Shown here piece after piece: positions 1 through 9,330 of a stretch of DNA of 64,000 bases. Where the stretch lies: positions 28,093,501 to 28,157,500 of the forward strand of contig CM075349.1 in assembly GCA_037693485.1 (NCBI GenBank), written 5' to 3'. Position numbers and translations under genes: made by a program. Each line of letters starts with the position of its first letter. The first letter of the stretch is position 1. The notes beneath the pieces were generated by a model that saw only the letters and a list, made by a program, of their open reading frames with translations, was not told where the DNA came from and ran no database searches. This DNA is from Kitagawia praeruptora. Lineage: Eukaryota > Streptophyta > Magnoliopsida > Apiales > Apiaceae.

Positions 1-1558
1 CATCTTGATCTAATCCAGTGTTTGATGTGGTGGTATCCATTTCACTTTGAGAAATGGGTTCTTGTGGACCACTAGATGGGGGCTCATCCATGATTTGAGA
101 TGGATGATCAAAACCTGAGGGGTTGGTACTGTCCCCCTCTCTAGGTTGTTTAGAAGAAACAACAGATGTAGGAATGAAAGAAGAAGATTGAAGTTCAGAT
201 TGATTAAATGGCTGTTCCACAGAAAAAGATTGTGGAACATCAATAGTATGAATGAATTCCTCACTGTGTTCTATCTCAATGTGTGTATCTTCAAATACAG
301 GTTCCTCAAGAGTGAGTTCTTGAGTTTGTGCAGACTCTTTACAAGGTGCCTTGGGAGACAGGCCAATTTCAATAGATGTCCCTTGTTGAGAAGAGACACC
401 TAGAGGTGAGTTTATTTCCCTATCATCCTCTACAGTCTTTTGGGAAACTGTAGGGTGGCTGACAGTAACCTTGGCCCTTCTAGCTCTCTTCTTCTTAGGC
501 TCAGAAGGGGCTACTGTGGGTTCTATTCCACTACCATCCTTATTTGCTGCACTTGGTGCAGTAACTCCCTCTTGACTCACCACATTGTCACCAGTTTCAC
601 TCTCTAAGGATCTTTTCTTGGATTCCTGTTTAGCAATTTTAAGGGCTTTTGGAAGTCTAGAGTCCCTAGGTGGAATGTATGGTGTAGAATGTGGGTTAAC
701 TGAATTTGGGTCTAATTCAGCTTCATTCTCAATTGTGAAAACAGTATAATCTGTTGGAAATGGAAAACCAAGGTTGGGCACTTGATTAACCATGTGTTGT
801 GTGAAACATAGTGGAATATGTGCATTCAAATTTTGTGTGTTAAGAGATGTGTGTGTGTTTTTCTTTAAAACAGGACATTCTTCAAAATCAGAATTGTCCT
901 CAACATTTCCACAAACATTATTAATACACATAGTTAAAAAGCGAGGATAGATGGATACCTTCTTGCCTATTGCGCTTTTCAACTGTGCCATGATCAGTTT
1001 TCCGATGTTCACCTTGTATCCATGGACTAATGAATGAGTGAGCTTCTTGATATATGATGGTATTCCATTCCAGCCTGTAGTCTTGGTAGAGAACACCTTC
1101 ACCATTACATCAAAAATCATACTCCACTCTTTTCTCAGAAATTTCCTGTCCATTTCTCCGGTTTGATACCACTTATCAGAAGTTTCTTCAAGTTTAGAAC
1201 CAGAGTACCCAATCTTCAGAAAGAACTTCTTCAGAGTATCATCAGTTGCTAGTTCCTTAAAGCTTTCTTCACTGGTCAACACAATACCCAAAGCCTCATT
1301 GATATTCTTTACTGAAAGAGAATGACTTGTATCATCTATATTGAACTTGATTGTTTCATTCTCTCCAGTTCCTTGAGCACTTGCTGATTTCCAGAATTTT
1401 TCAATTCTAACAGCATCAATTTTGGGTGAAGAGGTTATTGCATGACCTAGATAGGATTTATTCAAGAACGAAATAAGTCCTTTGAAGTTTTCACCAGCAT
1501 CACTAGGAGAAAAGATACCAGCAAAGTTGGTTTGAGCAATACTTTGTTTAGGTGCCAT
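1..1558 (-). CDS. extra ORF downstream of pol (env-position ORF), incomplete at window edge
   Basis: An ATG at 1558 opens a minus-strand frame with no stop to base 1 (519 codons seen, C-terminus missing). It begins MAPKQSIAQTNF. About the first 220 residues look globular, with FWKSA near residue 56 and KEWSMIFDVMVKVF near 150. The rest is acidic, Ser/Pro/Glu-rich and probably disordered, with a basic cluster PKKKRARRAK near residue 365 that could be a nuclear localisation signal. I see no signal peptide or membrane segment in the visible part, so envelope function is not supported. Extra 3' ORFs are known in SIRE-type Copia elements, and the N-terminal part recalls the plant-transposon-protein domains seen in such ORFs. 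That family match is from memory; the open frame is seen directly. Confidence 0.8.
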   Translation of the reverse strand, partial: MAPKQSIAQTNFAGIFSPSDAGENFKGLISFLNKSYLGHAITSSPKIDAVRIEKFWKSASAQGTGENETIKFNIDDTSHSLSVKNINEALGIVLTSEESFKELATDDTLKKFFLKIGYSGSKLEETSDKWYQTGEMDRKFLRKEWSMIFDVMVKVFSTKTTGWNGIPSYIKKLTHSLVHGYKVNIGKLIMAQLKSAIGKKVSIYPRFLTMCINNVCGNVEDNSDFEECPVLKKNTHTSLNTQNLNAHIPLCFTQHMVNQVPNLGFPFPTDYTVFTIENEAELDPNSVNPHSTPYIPPRDSRLPKALKIAKQESKKRSLESETGDNVVSQEGVTAPSAANKDGSGIEPTVAPSEPKKKRARRAKVTVSHPTVSQKTVEDDREINSPLGVSSQQGTSIEIGLSPKAPCKESAQTQELTLEEPVFEDTHIEIEHSEEFIHTIDVPQSFSVEQPFNQSELQSSSFIPTSVVSSKQPREGDSTNPSGFDHPSQIMDEPPSSGPQEPISQSEMDTTTSNTGLDQD

Positions 1559-2290
1559 TGTTGAATGCTTTGAAAAATGAGAGAGAAAACGCGGTTTTTG
1601 GATGCAGAAGGTTGAGAGGTTTTTGCAAATGAAAGTGATAGTAGATTAAACGGTAGATTCAGTTTCTAATATGAATCGATTTAACCTCTCTTAAATGAAC
1701 GTGTGATAATGATATTACCCATTAACTCCACTTGCTATATTACGTGGCAGTTGCTATTAGATCGTGGATTGGTGAAAAGAAATATACGTATATATATATA
1801 TATAAATTAATATATATATCTTTCCACTATCTTTGACAGCAACTTCTCGTGACAGCATCTTTCATTGACAGTAACCTGTGCGTTTTTCTTTCTCTACCAA
1901 TTCTGACAGCAATTTCTTGTGACAACAACTTTCATTGACAGCAACTTGTGCGCTAACAACATTTCTGTCAATCAGCTTCATGAGTGACAGTAAGTTTTAT
2001 CTGACAGTAAACTTATCATAAGATCATGCTGTCACTGTTCACACATAACTTAAGTTAAGGACACATGATTTCTTAAAATTAATTTAAGACAGACATGTAA
2101 AACTATTTTAGCATAGTCATAGCAAAAATGATATCTAAAAATCCTTTTAGCATAGTCATAGCAAACATGCTGTCTGAACAAGTATCACAATGTACCTTAA
2201 CTTCTCATGACAGTACCTTCTAGTGACAGTACCTTTAAAAGTTTCTGTCATGAGCTTCGACTTCTTATAATTGATAAACCAGTTAGATGA
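1559..2290. other. pol-to-ORF3 spacer rich in TGACAGTA/TACTGTCA motifs
   Basis: No coding frame. From about 1830 to 2260 the core TGACAG(T/C)A, or its complement, recurs roughly a dozen times with irregular spacing. The same core is scattered through the LTR and part of gag. A short (TA)n run lies at 1789-1822. Confidence 0.7.
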
Positions 2291-5200
2291 TCATACCTGA
2301 TTTAGCATTCCTAATTCACTCACCAACCTGGTAAATGTTGCTTCATCCAGTGGCTTGGTGAATATATCTGCAAGTTGCTTATCTGTTGGAACATAAACCA
2401 ATTTTACATCTCCTTTTTCAACATGCTCCCTGATGAAATGATGCCTTATATCAATGTGCTTTGTTCTGGAGTGTTGAACTGGATTGTCTGATATGGCTAT
2501 GGCACTAGTGTTGTCACAGTAGATAGGAATATTTGACAACTTTAGTCCATAATCCATTAATTGATTCTTCATCCAAAGAATTTGTGCACAGCAACTTCCA
2601 GCTGCAATATATTCAGCTTCTGCAGTTGATGTAGAAACTGAGTGTTGCTTCTTACTGAACCATGACACCAATCTCCCCCCAAGAAATTGACAGCTTCCTG
2701 TAGTACTTTTTCTGTCAATTTTGCAGCCAGCATAGTCTGAATCAGAATATCCAATTAGATCAAATCCAGTTTCCTTAGGGTACCAAAGACCTAGATTTGG
2801 GGTGCCTTTGAGATATCTAAAGATTCTTTTAATTGCAACTAAGTGTGATTCTTTTGGATCAGCCTGAAACCTTGCACAGAGACATGTAGCAAACATTATG
2901 TCTGGCCTGCTTGCTGTTAAGTAAAGCAATGATCCAACCATGCCTCTGTAGGTACTAGAATCCACTTTCTTGCCTTTAGGATCTAACTCTAATTTGGTGG
3001 CTGTTGAGATAGGTGTCTTGGCAGGTGATGAATCTTCTAAGTTAAACTTCTTGAGAAGTTCTTTGACATACTTAGATTGACAGATGAAGATTCCTTCCTT
3101 CTTCTGATAGATTTGAAGACCAAGAAAGAATGCTAATTCTCCCATCATGCTCATTTCATACTTGTTTCTCATTAGAGATGAGAACTTTTCACACAATTTT
3201 TCATTTGTTGAGCCAAAGATTATGTCATCAACATATATCTGCACAAGAATGATGTCTTTGCCATGGTATTTATAGAATAAAGTTTTATCCACCATACCTC
3301 TTATAAATTGATTTTCCAGGAGAAAAGTGGATAAAGTGTCATACCAGGCTCTTGGTGCTTGCTTTAAGCCATATAGAGCCTTGAACAGCTTGTAGACAAA
3401 ATTATGCAGTTTGTCATTTTCAAATCCAGGAGGCTGTTCAACATACACTTCTTCTTCTAATTCTCCATTTAGAAAGGCACTTTTAACATCCATTTGAAAT
3501 ACCTTGAATTTGCAGTGTGCAGCAAAAGCTAAGAAAATTCTTATGGCTTCAAGTCTGGCAACAGGAGCAAATGTTTCATCATAATCTATCCCTTCCTGTT
3601 GACAGTAACCTTTGGCCACTAGCCTTGCCTTATTTCTTGTCACATTTCCACTCTCATCTATCTTGTTTCTGAAAACCCATTTTGTCTCAATGACTGATTT
3701 TCCTCTTGGCCTTGGAACTAGTTTCCAAACATTGTTTCTTTCAAATTGATTGAGCTCCTCCTGCATGGCCATCACCCAATCAGAATCCAACAATGCTTCT
3801 TCAACTATTTTTGGTTCCATTTGAGATAAGAAACATGAAAACATGCTTTCAGCAGAGATATTCCTCCTTGTCCTTACACCAGTAGTGGGATCTCCAATAA
3901 TTAGATTACTGGTATGATCTCTGTTCCACTTTGTTGATTGAGGCAAGCTACTTGTTTGATGAGATTGTCTTTCATCAATATGAGGATTTGATTCTCCACC
4001 ATTTTCATTATTCTGCTCATTTTGCTCAAATTCTCCAGTCTCACATTCTTGTTGATTGATGCCTGAAATTGTCTGTGATTGAGCTGAGGTTTGATTTAGA
4101 TTATGAGAATTGACAGATTCTTTCTCATATCCCATTGATTGAATGAGACTTGGTTCTTCATCAACAAATTCTTCTTTTTCCAAGTATCCTTGATTCTCGA
4201 ATCTGAAGGGTTGCATTTGACCATCCTCATGTAGCCCTGGAAACTTGGTTTCATCAAACGTGACATTGACACTTTCTTCAATTGTTTTGTGCTCCATGAT
4301 ATAGACTCTGTAGGCAGTCCTTTCTATCCCATATCCCATGAAAATGCCTTCATATGCTTTAGTATCAAACTTGCCTTTTCTTTCATGGTTGTCTTTCATC
4401 AAAAAGCACTTGCTTCCAAAAATATGAAAGTACTTGACAGTAGGCTTCTTTCCTGTCAAAAGATAGTAAGGAGTATTGCCATGAGCCTTGTTGATTAGTG
4501 TTCTGTTCTGTGTGTAACAAGCAGTGTTGATGGCTTCTGCCCAGAAATATGTTGGTAATTTAGCATTACTCAACATAGTCCTTGCAGCTTCAATAAGAGT
4601 CCTATTTTTCCTTTCTACAACTCCATTTTGCTGTGGAGTTCTTGCAGTAGAGAATTGTTGAACAATTCCTTGATCTTTGCAGAAGTTTCCAAGTGTAGCA
4701 TTTCTGAATTCAGTTCCATTGTCACTTCTTAGAAATTGAACTTTTGCTTCAGGGGTCCTGTCAAGTACCCTTATGTGATCAATGATTTCTTGAGCAGCTT
4801 CATCCTTTGATTCTAAAAATTTCACCCAAGTGTACCTAGAATAGTCATCTATCATGACCAGTGCATATCTTTTTCTGGATAGTGATTGAACATTCACTGG
4901 TCCAAAAAGATCCATGTGAATCAACTTGAGTGCTTCAGTGTTAGTGTTGACTTGCTTTGATTTATGCATTGCTTTCCTCAATTTTCCCATTTGACAATCT
5001 TCACACAGTCCTTCTTGACAGAATTCCTGTTGAGGTAGTCCTCTCACCAATTCCTTCTTCATTAGCATGTTCATTGTTTTGAAATTGAGATGAGAAAATT
5101 TCTTGTGCCAAAGCATGCTATCTCCAACACTTGCTTTGCTGTAGAAGCAAAATATTCTTTCCTCATTTGTTGAGTTTAAGTCTGCAACAATTAGGCTTCC

Positions 5201-5536
5201 TTTCCTTACTCCTTTCAGAGATAGGCTTCTATCCTTCTTGTGGTGAATTGAACATTCCATCATGCCAAAGTTTACTTTGAATCCTTTGTCAGTGAATTGA
5301 CTGACACTGAGCAGATTATGCTTCAAACCTTCCACAAGAGAGATTTCTTCAATGACAACATTTCCAGCTTTTAAACAGCCATATCCCACAGTGTAACCTT
5401 TGCTGTTGTCTCCAAAGGTTATTGTTGGGCCAGCCTTCTCAACATATTGTGATAGCAGGGATATATCACCAGTCATGTGTTTGGAACATCCACTGTCAAT
5501 TATCCACATGACCTGTTTACCTTTCTTTCCCTGCAA
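2291..5536 (-). CDS. Copia pol polyprotein (protease, integrase, reverse transcriptase, RNase H)
   Basis: Supplies the enzymes of retrotransposition. Domains in order: aspartic protease with WIIDSGCSKHMTG at residues 11-23; GAG-pre-integrase segment with WHKKFSHLN near 142; integrase core with HMDLFGP, LRSDNGTEF and NGVVERKNR supplying the D,D,E residues (about 205-310); RVT_2 reverse transcriptase with the YVDDIIFGS active site (about 785); RNase H with AEAEYIAAGSC and TKHIDIRHHFIREH near the C-terminus. The 1081-residue ORF has no break. It lies in the same frame as gag, whose TAA is 12 bases upstream, so the annotated ATG is only the first Met after that stop and is probably not a real start. 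Expression by stop readthrough or by splicing (CTTGCAG lies just before the ORF) is inferred. Confidence 0.95.
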   Translation of the reverse strand: MQGKKGKQVMWIIDSGCSKHMTGDISLLSQYVEKAGPTITFGDNSKGYTVGYGCLKAGNVVIEEISLVEGLKHNLLSVSQFTDKGFKVNFGMMECSIHHKKDRSLSLKGVRKGSLIVADLNSTNEERIFCFYSKASVGDSMLWHKKFSHLNFKTMNMLMKKELVRGLPQQEFCQEGLCEDCQMGKLRKAMHKSKQVNTNTEALKLIHMDLFGPVNVQSLSRKRYALVMIDDYSRYTWVKFLESKDEAAQEIIDHIRVLDRTPEAKVQFLRSDNGTEFRNATLGNFCKDQGIVQQFSTARTPQQNGVVERKNRTLIEAARTMLSNAKLPTYFWAEAINTACYTQNRTLINKAHGNTPYYLLTGKKPTVKYFHIFGSKCFLMKDNHERKGKFDTKAYEGIFMGYGIERTAYRVYIMEHKTIEESVNVTFDETKFPGLHEDGQMQPFRFENQGYLEKEEFVDEEPSLIQSMGYEKESVNSHNLNQTSAQSQTISGINQQECETGEFEQNEQNNENGGESNPHIDERQSHQTSSLPQSTKWNRDHTSNLIIGDPTTGVRTRRNISAESMFSCFLSQMEPKIVEEALLDSDWVMAMQEELNQFERNNVWKLVPRPRGKSVIETKWVFRNKIDESGNVTRNKARLVAKGYCQQEGIDYDETFAPVARLEAIRIFLAFAAHCKFKVFQMDVKSAFLNGELEEEVYVEQPPGFENDKLHNFVYKLFKALYGLKQAPRAWYDTLSTFLLENQFIRGMVDKTLFYKYHGKDIILVQIYVDDIIFGSTNEKLCEKFSSLMRNKYEMSMMGELAFFLGLQIYQKKEGIFICQSKYVKELLKKFNLEDSSPAKTPISTATKLELDPKGKKVDSSTYRGMVGSLLYLTASRPDIMFATCLCARFQADPKESHLVAIKRIFRYLKGTPNLGLWYPKETGFDLIGYSDSDYAGCKIDRKSTTGSCQFLGGRLVSWFSKKQHSVSTSTAEAEYIAAGSCCAQILWMKNQLMDYGLKLSNIPIYCDNTSAIAISDNPVQHSRTKHIDIRHHFIREHVEKGDVKLVYVPTDKQLADIFTKPLDEATFTRLVSELGMLNQV

Positions 5537-5548
5537 GACAGAATGAGT

Positions 5549-8125
5549 TTAATTTGCATTTGGTACCCAAGTCTTGTTGGGTCCTGCATACTCAGTATCA
5601 TCAGAAACTTTATCAATATTTGAAACAATATTATCAGAAGATGGTTCCTTGACTTCTTTTATTATCCACTTAGTTTTTGACTTTGACTGTTTCTTAGTGA
5701 GAGCAGACTTCTCACTTTCTTTAGTGGATTCAGAAGTCTTTGTAGTTTGCATATAAGAACATAATTCATTAGATGAAATTTGCAAATTAAAACATGTACT
5801 CATAGCAGTAATTTTGCATGGCATACAGTCAATGTTATTACAAACTACCAATTCTCTTTGCATAATGGGGGTTCTGTGTAAGTTCCCTTTCAACTCTGTT
5901 GCATTAGATATGCTACTAGTTGATTTCTTACAATCATGAGTTAAATGATGTGAGGAGCCACAATTATTGCAAAGTTTCCTTGGTGCCTGCTTAACATATG
6001 CATAATTATTCTTTTTATCAATGCCTAGCTTCCCATTTCTGTTTTTGGACTTGGGAACTACTGTCTTGACAATCTGTTTAGAAGATGCTGTCGAACTATT
6101 TTTGACAGCATCTTTTGTACTTTCTGTCTTGACAGTAGGTTTGAAAGTTACTGTCTTGGATGACTTCTTGACAGTATCTTTTGAACACTTGGTTGGACTG
6201 TTTAAGACTGTTTCTGTCATAGACATTATGACAGAATCTTTTTCTTTCTTAGATTTACTGTCAATCCTCTCATCTTCATCACAGAGTTCTTGATTAATAA
6301 TTAGGGAGTTTTCATTAACCTCAAACTCTGTACTTTTGAAAATTGGGTTACTCACATTTTTTAGGATGTGAGGTCTTACAGTATTATTATCATCATTTTT
6401 CTGTATAACAGCCTCTTTACCAGGTCTCCTGCTATAATCATAGCCTATGCCTATCTTCTTACTTTCAGTATGTTTCTCATGATACTCTTGAACTAATTTA
6501 GAGGAATTTCTAAATGCCTTTAGCTTAAATTCATTCTCAGAAATTTCTTTTCTTAGATAATCCTCTATCTCTTTAGCACAGATTAAATCATTTTTTAGTC
6601 TTTCGTTTTCCTGAGCTAAAGAATCAATAGAACTGGTCTTAAGCAACAACACATCATTGTTAGATCTGAGTACTTCATTTTCTTTAGTTAATCTAGCAAT
6701 TTCTTCATTTGCAGCAGATAAACTAGTATGAATATTAAACATTTCAGTACTCATTTCCTCAATGGTTTGCTTATAGTCATTTAAAGACATATCTAGTAAT
6801 ACTAGAGATGGTACCTGACTTGACGAGGTTGATGCTTCTTCATCCTCTCTAGCCATCAAGGCTAAATTCACAAATTCCTCTTCTTCTTCATTATCAGATT
6901 CATCCCAGCATTTTCCTTCAGCCACATAGGCTTTTCCTTGTCCTTTCTTAAATTGACTCCCAGTTCCTCTCTCCATTCTTTGTATTTGTTTTGGTCTTTT
7001 GCATTCAGTAGCAAAGTGGCCAAGTTCATTGCAATTGTAGCATCTAAACTTTGACCTATCTACCATTCCTGTTTTGTATCCTCCCTTGGTGCCAGTAGCA
7101 GGTTTTGATGAGCTTCCTTGGTTATATTTTGGAAATTGACCTTGAGGCTTATATGGCTTGTTCCTCCTGAACCTTATATTTTTGAATTTTCTTGCCATAA
7201 AAGCCATGGTTGGATTATCCATTTTCTCCATTTCTTCTAGAGTGAAGAATTCTTCATCTTCAACATCTTCTAGTTGAAGGACAACCTTTTCTTCATCTTC
7301 AACCACCTCTTCTATTTTCACAGATGAAAATTGAAGTTGTTGATCATTTTGAATTTGCTCACTTGCTTGAAAATATGATGGTCCTTGAGCAACTAGAGCA
7401 CCAGCCATGTTTGCCATCAATCCTTTGGATCCACTTTGTATAGCTTTCTTTTGATAATATTCAAGTTCATAAGATTTTAGAACTCCATACAATGTTTCAA
7501 GAGAAACAGAATTTAAGTCTCTCCCTTCTCTTATGGCTGTTACTCTGTGCTCAAGATGTTCTGGAAGAGTTAGCAGAAACTTGATATTGACTTCCTTCTT
7601 TTCATAAAACTTTCCATGAATTTGAAGCTCAGCTATCAGTTTGCTAAATCTTTCAAACATGTGGGTTAGCTCTTCTCCATGCTTTCCCATAAACGCTTCA
7701 TATTGTGACACCAGTATTTGTTTTTGATTTTCTCTGACCTCTTCACTTCCTTCACATAACAGTTCTATCTTTTTCCACATATCCCTGGCAGAGTTGCATG
7801 CTATTATATTTCCACTCATAGCTTTGTCCAGGGTAAGTGCATCTAGTAGAATGAGTTGCAGATGATCATCCAGTGCTACTTTTTCTTTTTCTGAGTCATT
7901 ATACTCAGATGGCTTCTTAGCAACCCAATGAGCTGGGATTACTACATCATTAACTGTAGCAGCTGGGATTTCCTTTTGAGGAATGAAGGGGCCATTTTCC
8001 AGAATACCTAGGAATAGTGGATTCTGAGCTTTGATAAATAACATAATCTTCTTTTTCCATATGTTGTAGTTTTCTTTATCAAAAGCTGGAATCTTGATAT
8101 TACTTGACCTTTGAATACTTGCCAT
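5549..8125 (-). CDS. Copia gag protein with two zinc knuckles
   Basis: Capsid/nucleocapsid protein that packages element RNA, 858 residues, long for a Copia gag as in SIRE elements. The N-terminal 230 residues match the UBN2-type gag of Copia elements (FDKENYNIWKKKIMLFIKAQ). A CX2CX4HX4C knuckle, CYNCNELGHFATEC, lies near residues 355-370 and a second, CNNCGSSHHLTHDC, near 713-727. Between them is an acidic, coiled-coil-like stretch (IARLTKENEVLRSNND). Residues about 600-690 are Lys/Ser/Thr-rich with repeated TVK/AVK, encoded by the same ACTGTCAA core found in the LTR. The ATG lies about 30 bases after the primer-binding site. The ORF ends in TAA in frame with pol. Confidence 0.93.
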   Translation of the reverse strand: MASIQRSSNIKIPAFDKENYNIWKKKIMLFIKAQNPLFLGILENGPFIPQKEIPAATVNDVVIPAHWVAKKPSEYNDSEKEKVALDDHLQLILLDALTLDKAMSGNIIACNSARDMWKKIELLCEGSEEVRENQKQILVSQYEAFMGKHGEELTHMFERFSKLIAELQIHGKFYEKKEVNIKFLLTLPEHLEHRVTAIREGRDLNSVSLETLYGVLKSYELEYYQKKAIQSGSKGLMANMAGALVAQGPSYFQASEQIQNDQQLQFSSVKIEEVVEDEEKVVLQLEDVEDEEFFTLEEMEKMDNPTMAFMARKFKNIRFRRNKPYKPQGQFPKYNQGSSSKPATGTKGGYKTGMVDRSKFRCYNCNELGHFATECKRPKQIQRMERGTGSQFKKGQGKAYVAEGKCWDESDNEEEEEFVNLALMAREDEEASTSSSQVPSLVLLDMSLNDYKQTIEEMSTEMFNIHTSLSAANEEIARLTKENEVLRSNNDVLLLKTSSIDSLAQENERLKNDLICAKEIEDYLRKEISENEFKLKAFRNSSKLVQEYHEKHTESKKIGIGYDYSRRPGKEAVIQKNDDNNTVRPHILKNVSNPIFKSTEFEVNENSLIINQELCDEDERIDSKSKKEKDSVIMSMTETVLNSPTKCSKDTVKKSSKTVTFKPTVKTESTKDAVKNSSTASSKQIVKTVVPKSKNRNGKLGIDKKNNYAYVKQAPRKLCNNCGSSHHLTHDCKKSTSSISNATELKGNLHRTPIMQRELVVCNNIDCMPCKITAMSTCFNLQISSNELCSYMQTTKTSESTKESEKSALTKKQSKSKTKWIIKEVKEPSSDNIVSNIDKVSDDTEYAGPNKTWVPNAN

Positions 8126-8156
8126 TTGGATCTCAGATATGTGTATTAATCTGATA

Positions 8157-8168
8157 GCTCTGATACCA
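8157..8168 (-). promoter_or_regulatory. primer-binding site (initiator tRNA-Met)
   Basis: On the minus strand TGGTATCAGAGC, complementary to the 3' end of initiator tRNA-Met, lies two bases after the LTR end (CCAACA). It fixes the element's orientation and LTR boundary. Confidence 0.95.
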
Positions 8169-8170
8169 GT

Positions 8171-9330
8171 TGTTGGTCCAGGAAAGTATTGCAGAAGGGG
8201 GGGTTGAATGCAATACTAATAAATTTCAAAAACTATTTCAACAACTTAAATAGAATTTGTGATTTACTAGTAGAAGAAATGCAAACACAAGTAAAATCAA
8301 ATACGAGGATTTCACAAAATAAATGTTTTATTTATTTTGCAAAGTTTTGCTACAACCTTGAGAATAAAATAATTCTCAAGCTACAAATACTCAAGAGATT
8401 ACAGTTGTTGAGTTCTTTAATGTATAAGTAGAATGCTCTATTTATAGAGTGATAATCTACTGTACTATCACCATCAACATGGGTTGTTGAGTTGCTGTTA
8501 TATTCCTTTTGCAGCTCATTCCATGATTCATTCCCATGTGATCAACACAAAGTAACTTTAAGATACTTTCCACATTTGAACCACCCAGATCTAGCCGTAT
8601 TCAATTTTATCTGCTCTAGACTTTACAGGTTGTTCCATGTGATCTCTCGAGCTTCAGTTATAGACTTTCCAAGCTTGCTGTAAAGGTTGAATATTACAAC
8701 ACGCCTGCTTCTTTTGAACATGTACTCTGTCGTTTAATTTGACTTAGAAAATTCCTAAGTCAGGCTGATTCTATATGACAGTATGTTTGCCACAAAGTTT
8801 GCTGTCAATGGATTATGCTTTGGTTGACAGTATGAATTTCCCGCAGATATTACTGTCAAGAATTTTGCTTTGGTTGACAGTATGAATTTCCCGCAGAGAT
8901 TGCTGTCAAGAGTTGTGCTTTGATTGACAGCATGTTTTTCCCGCAGAGATTGCTGTCAGGAATTCCAAACTTACTGTCGCAGACTATATATCAAAGTTGC
9001 TGTCATTAGAATCTCCGCCAATGTTGCTGTCAAGTTGAAACTTGCTGTCGACTCCGTGAAACTTGCTGTCGACCTAGGCAACATGATGTTTCCTTGTAAC
9101 CTTACTGTCAGGGCTTGACAGTAACTTTTATTCCTTCTGTCGAACTTATGTATTTCTTGAGGCTTGAACATAATCGAACTTCTTCCAAGAATTACACTTA
9201 TTACATGACAGTATTTATTTAAATTACAAGAATACATTTCAGGCTATGACAGTATGTTCTACTTAGTAAAAACTAAGTATACCAATAAAACTAGTTAAGT
9301 TGTCTATTCCATCACCCATAAATCCCAACA
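8171..9330 (-). repeat. 5' LTR of the SIRE-type Copia
   Basis: On the minus strand it starts TGTTGGGATT (9330) and ends GGACCAACA (8171), about 1160 bp, with the short inverted repeat TGTTGG/CCAACA. The stretch 8770-9260 holds about 18 copies of a CTGTCA/TGACAG core in both orientations, several inside a roughly 50-bp unit (8825-8960) carrying TTTCCCGCAGAGATTGCTG. Orientation and boundary come from the primer-binding site. ORFs within it on either strand are chance frames. Confidence 0.9.

Larger units (their letters stand above)
1..9330 (-). mobile_element. SIRE-type Ty1/Copia retrotransposon, 5' part
   Basis: Read on the minus strand the order is LTR (9330-8171), primer-binding site, gag (8125-5549), pol (5536-2291), spacer, and an extra ORF (1558 to the left edge). 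The pol order protease-integrase-RT-RNase H is Copia. Large size, gag and pol in one frame split by one stop, and a third ORF after pol are features of the SIRE/Maximus lineage. The 3' LTR lies outside the window, so no TSD can be checked. The right end at 9330 cuts a Tekay-type Gypsy integrase, so this element is younger than that one. gag and pol are otherwise open, suggesting a fairly recent insertion. Confidence 0.9.

Noticed and set aside
8189..9237. Short ORFs in the 8.17-9.33-kb LTR
   Set aside because: Lie in LTR DNA defined by the primer-binding site and TG..CA ends; repeats explain their length.
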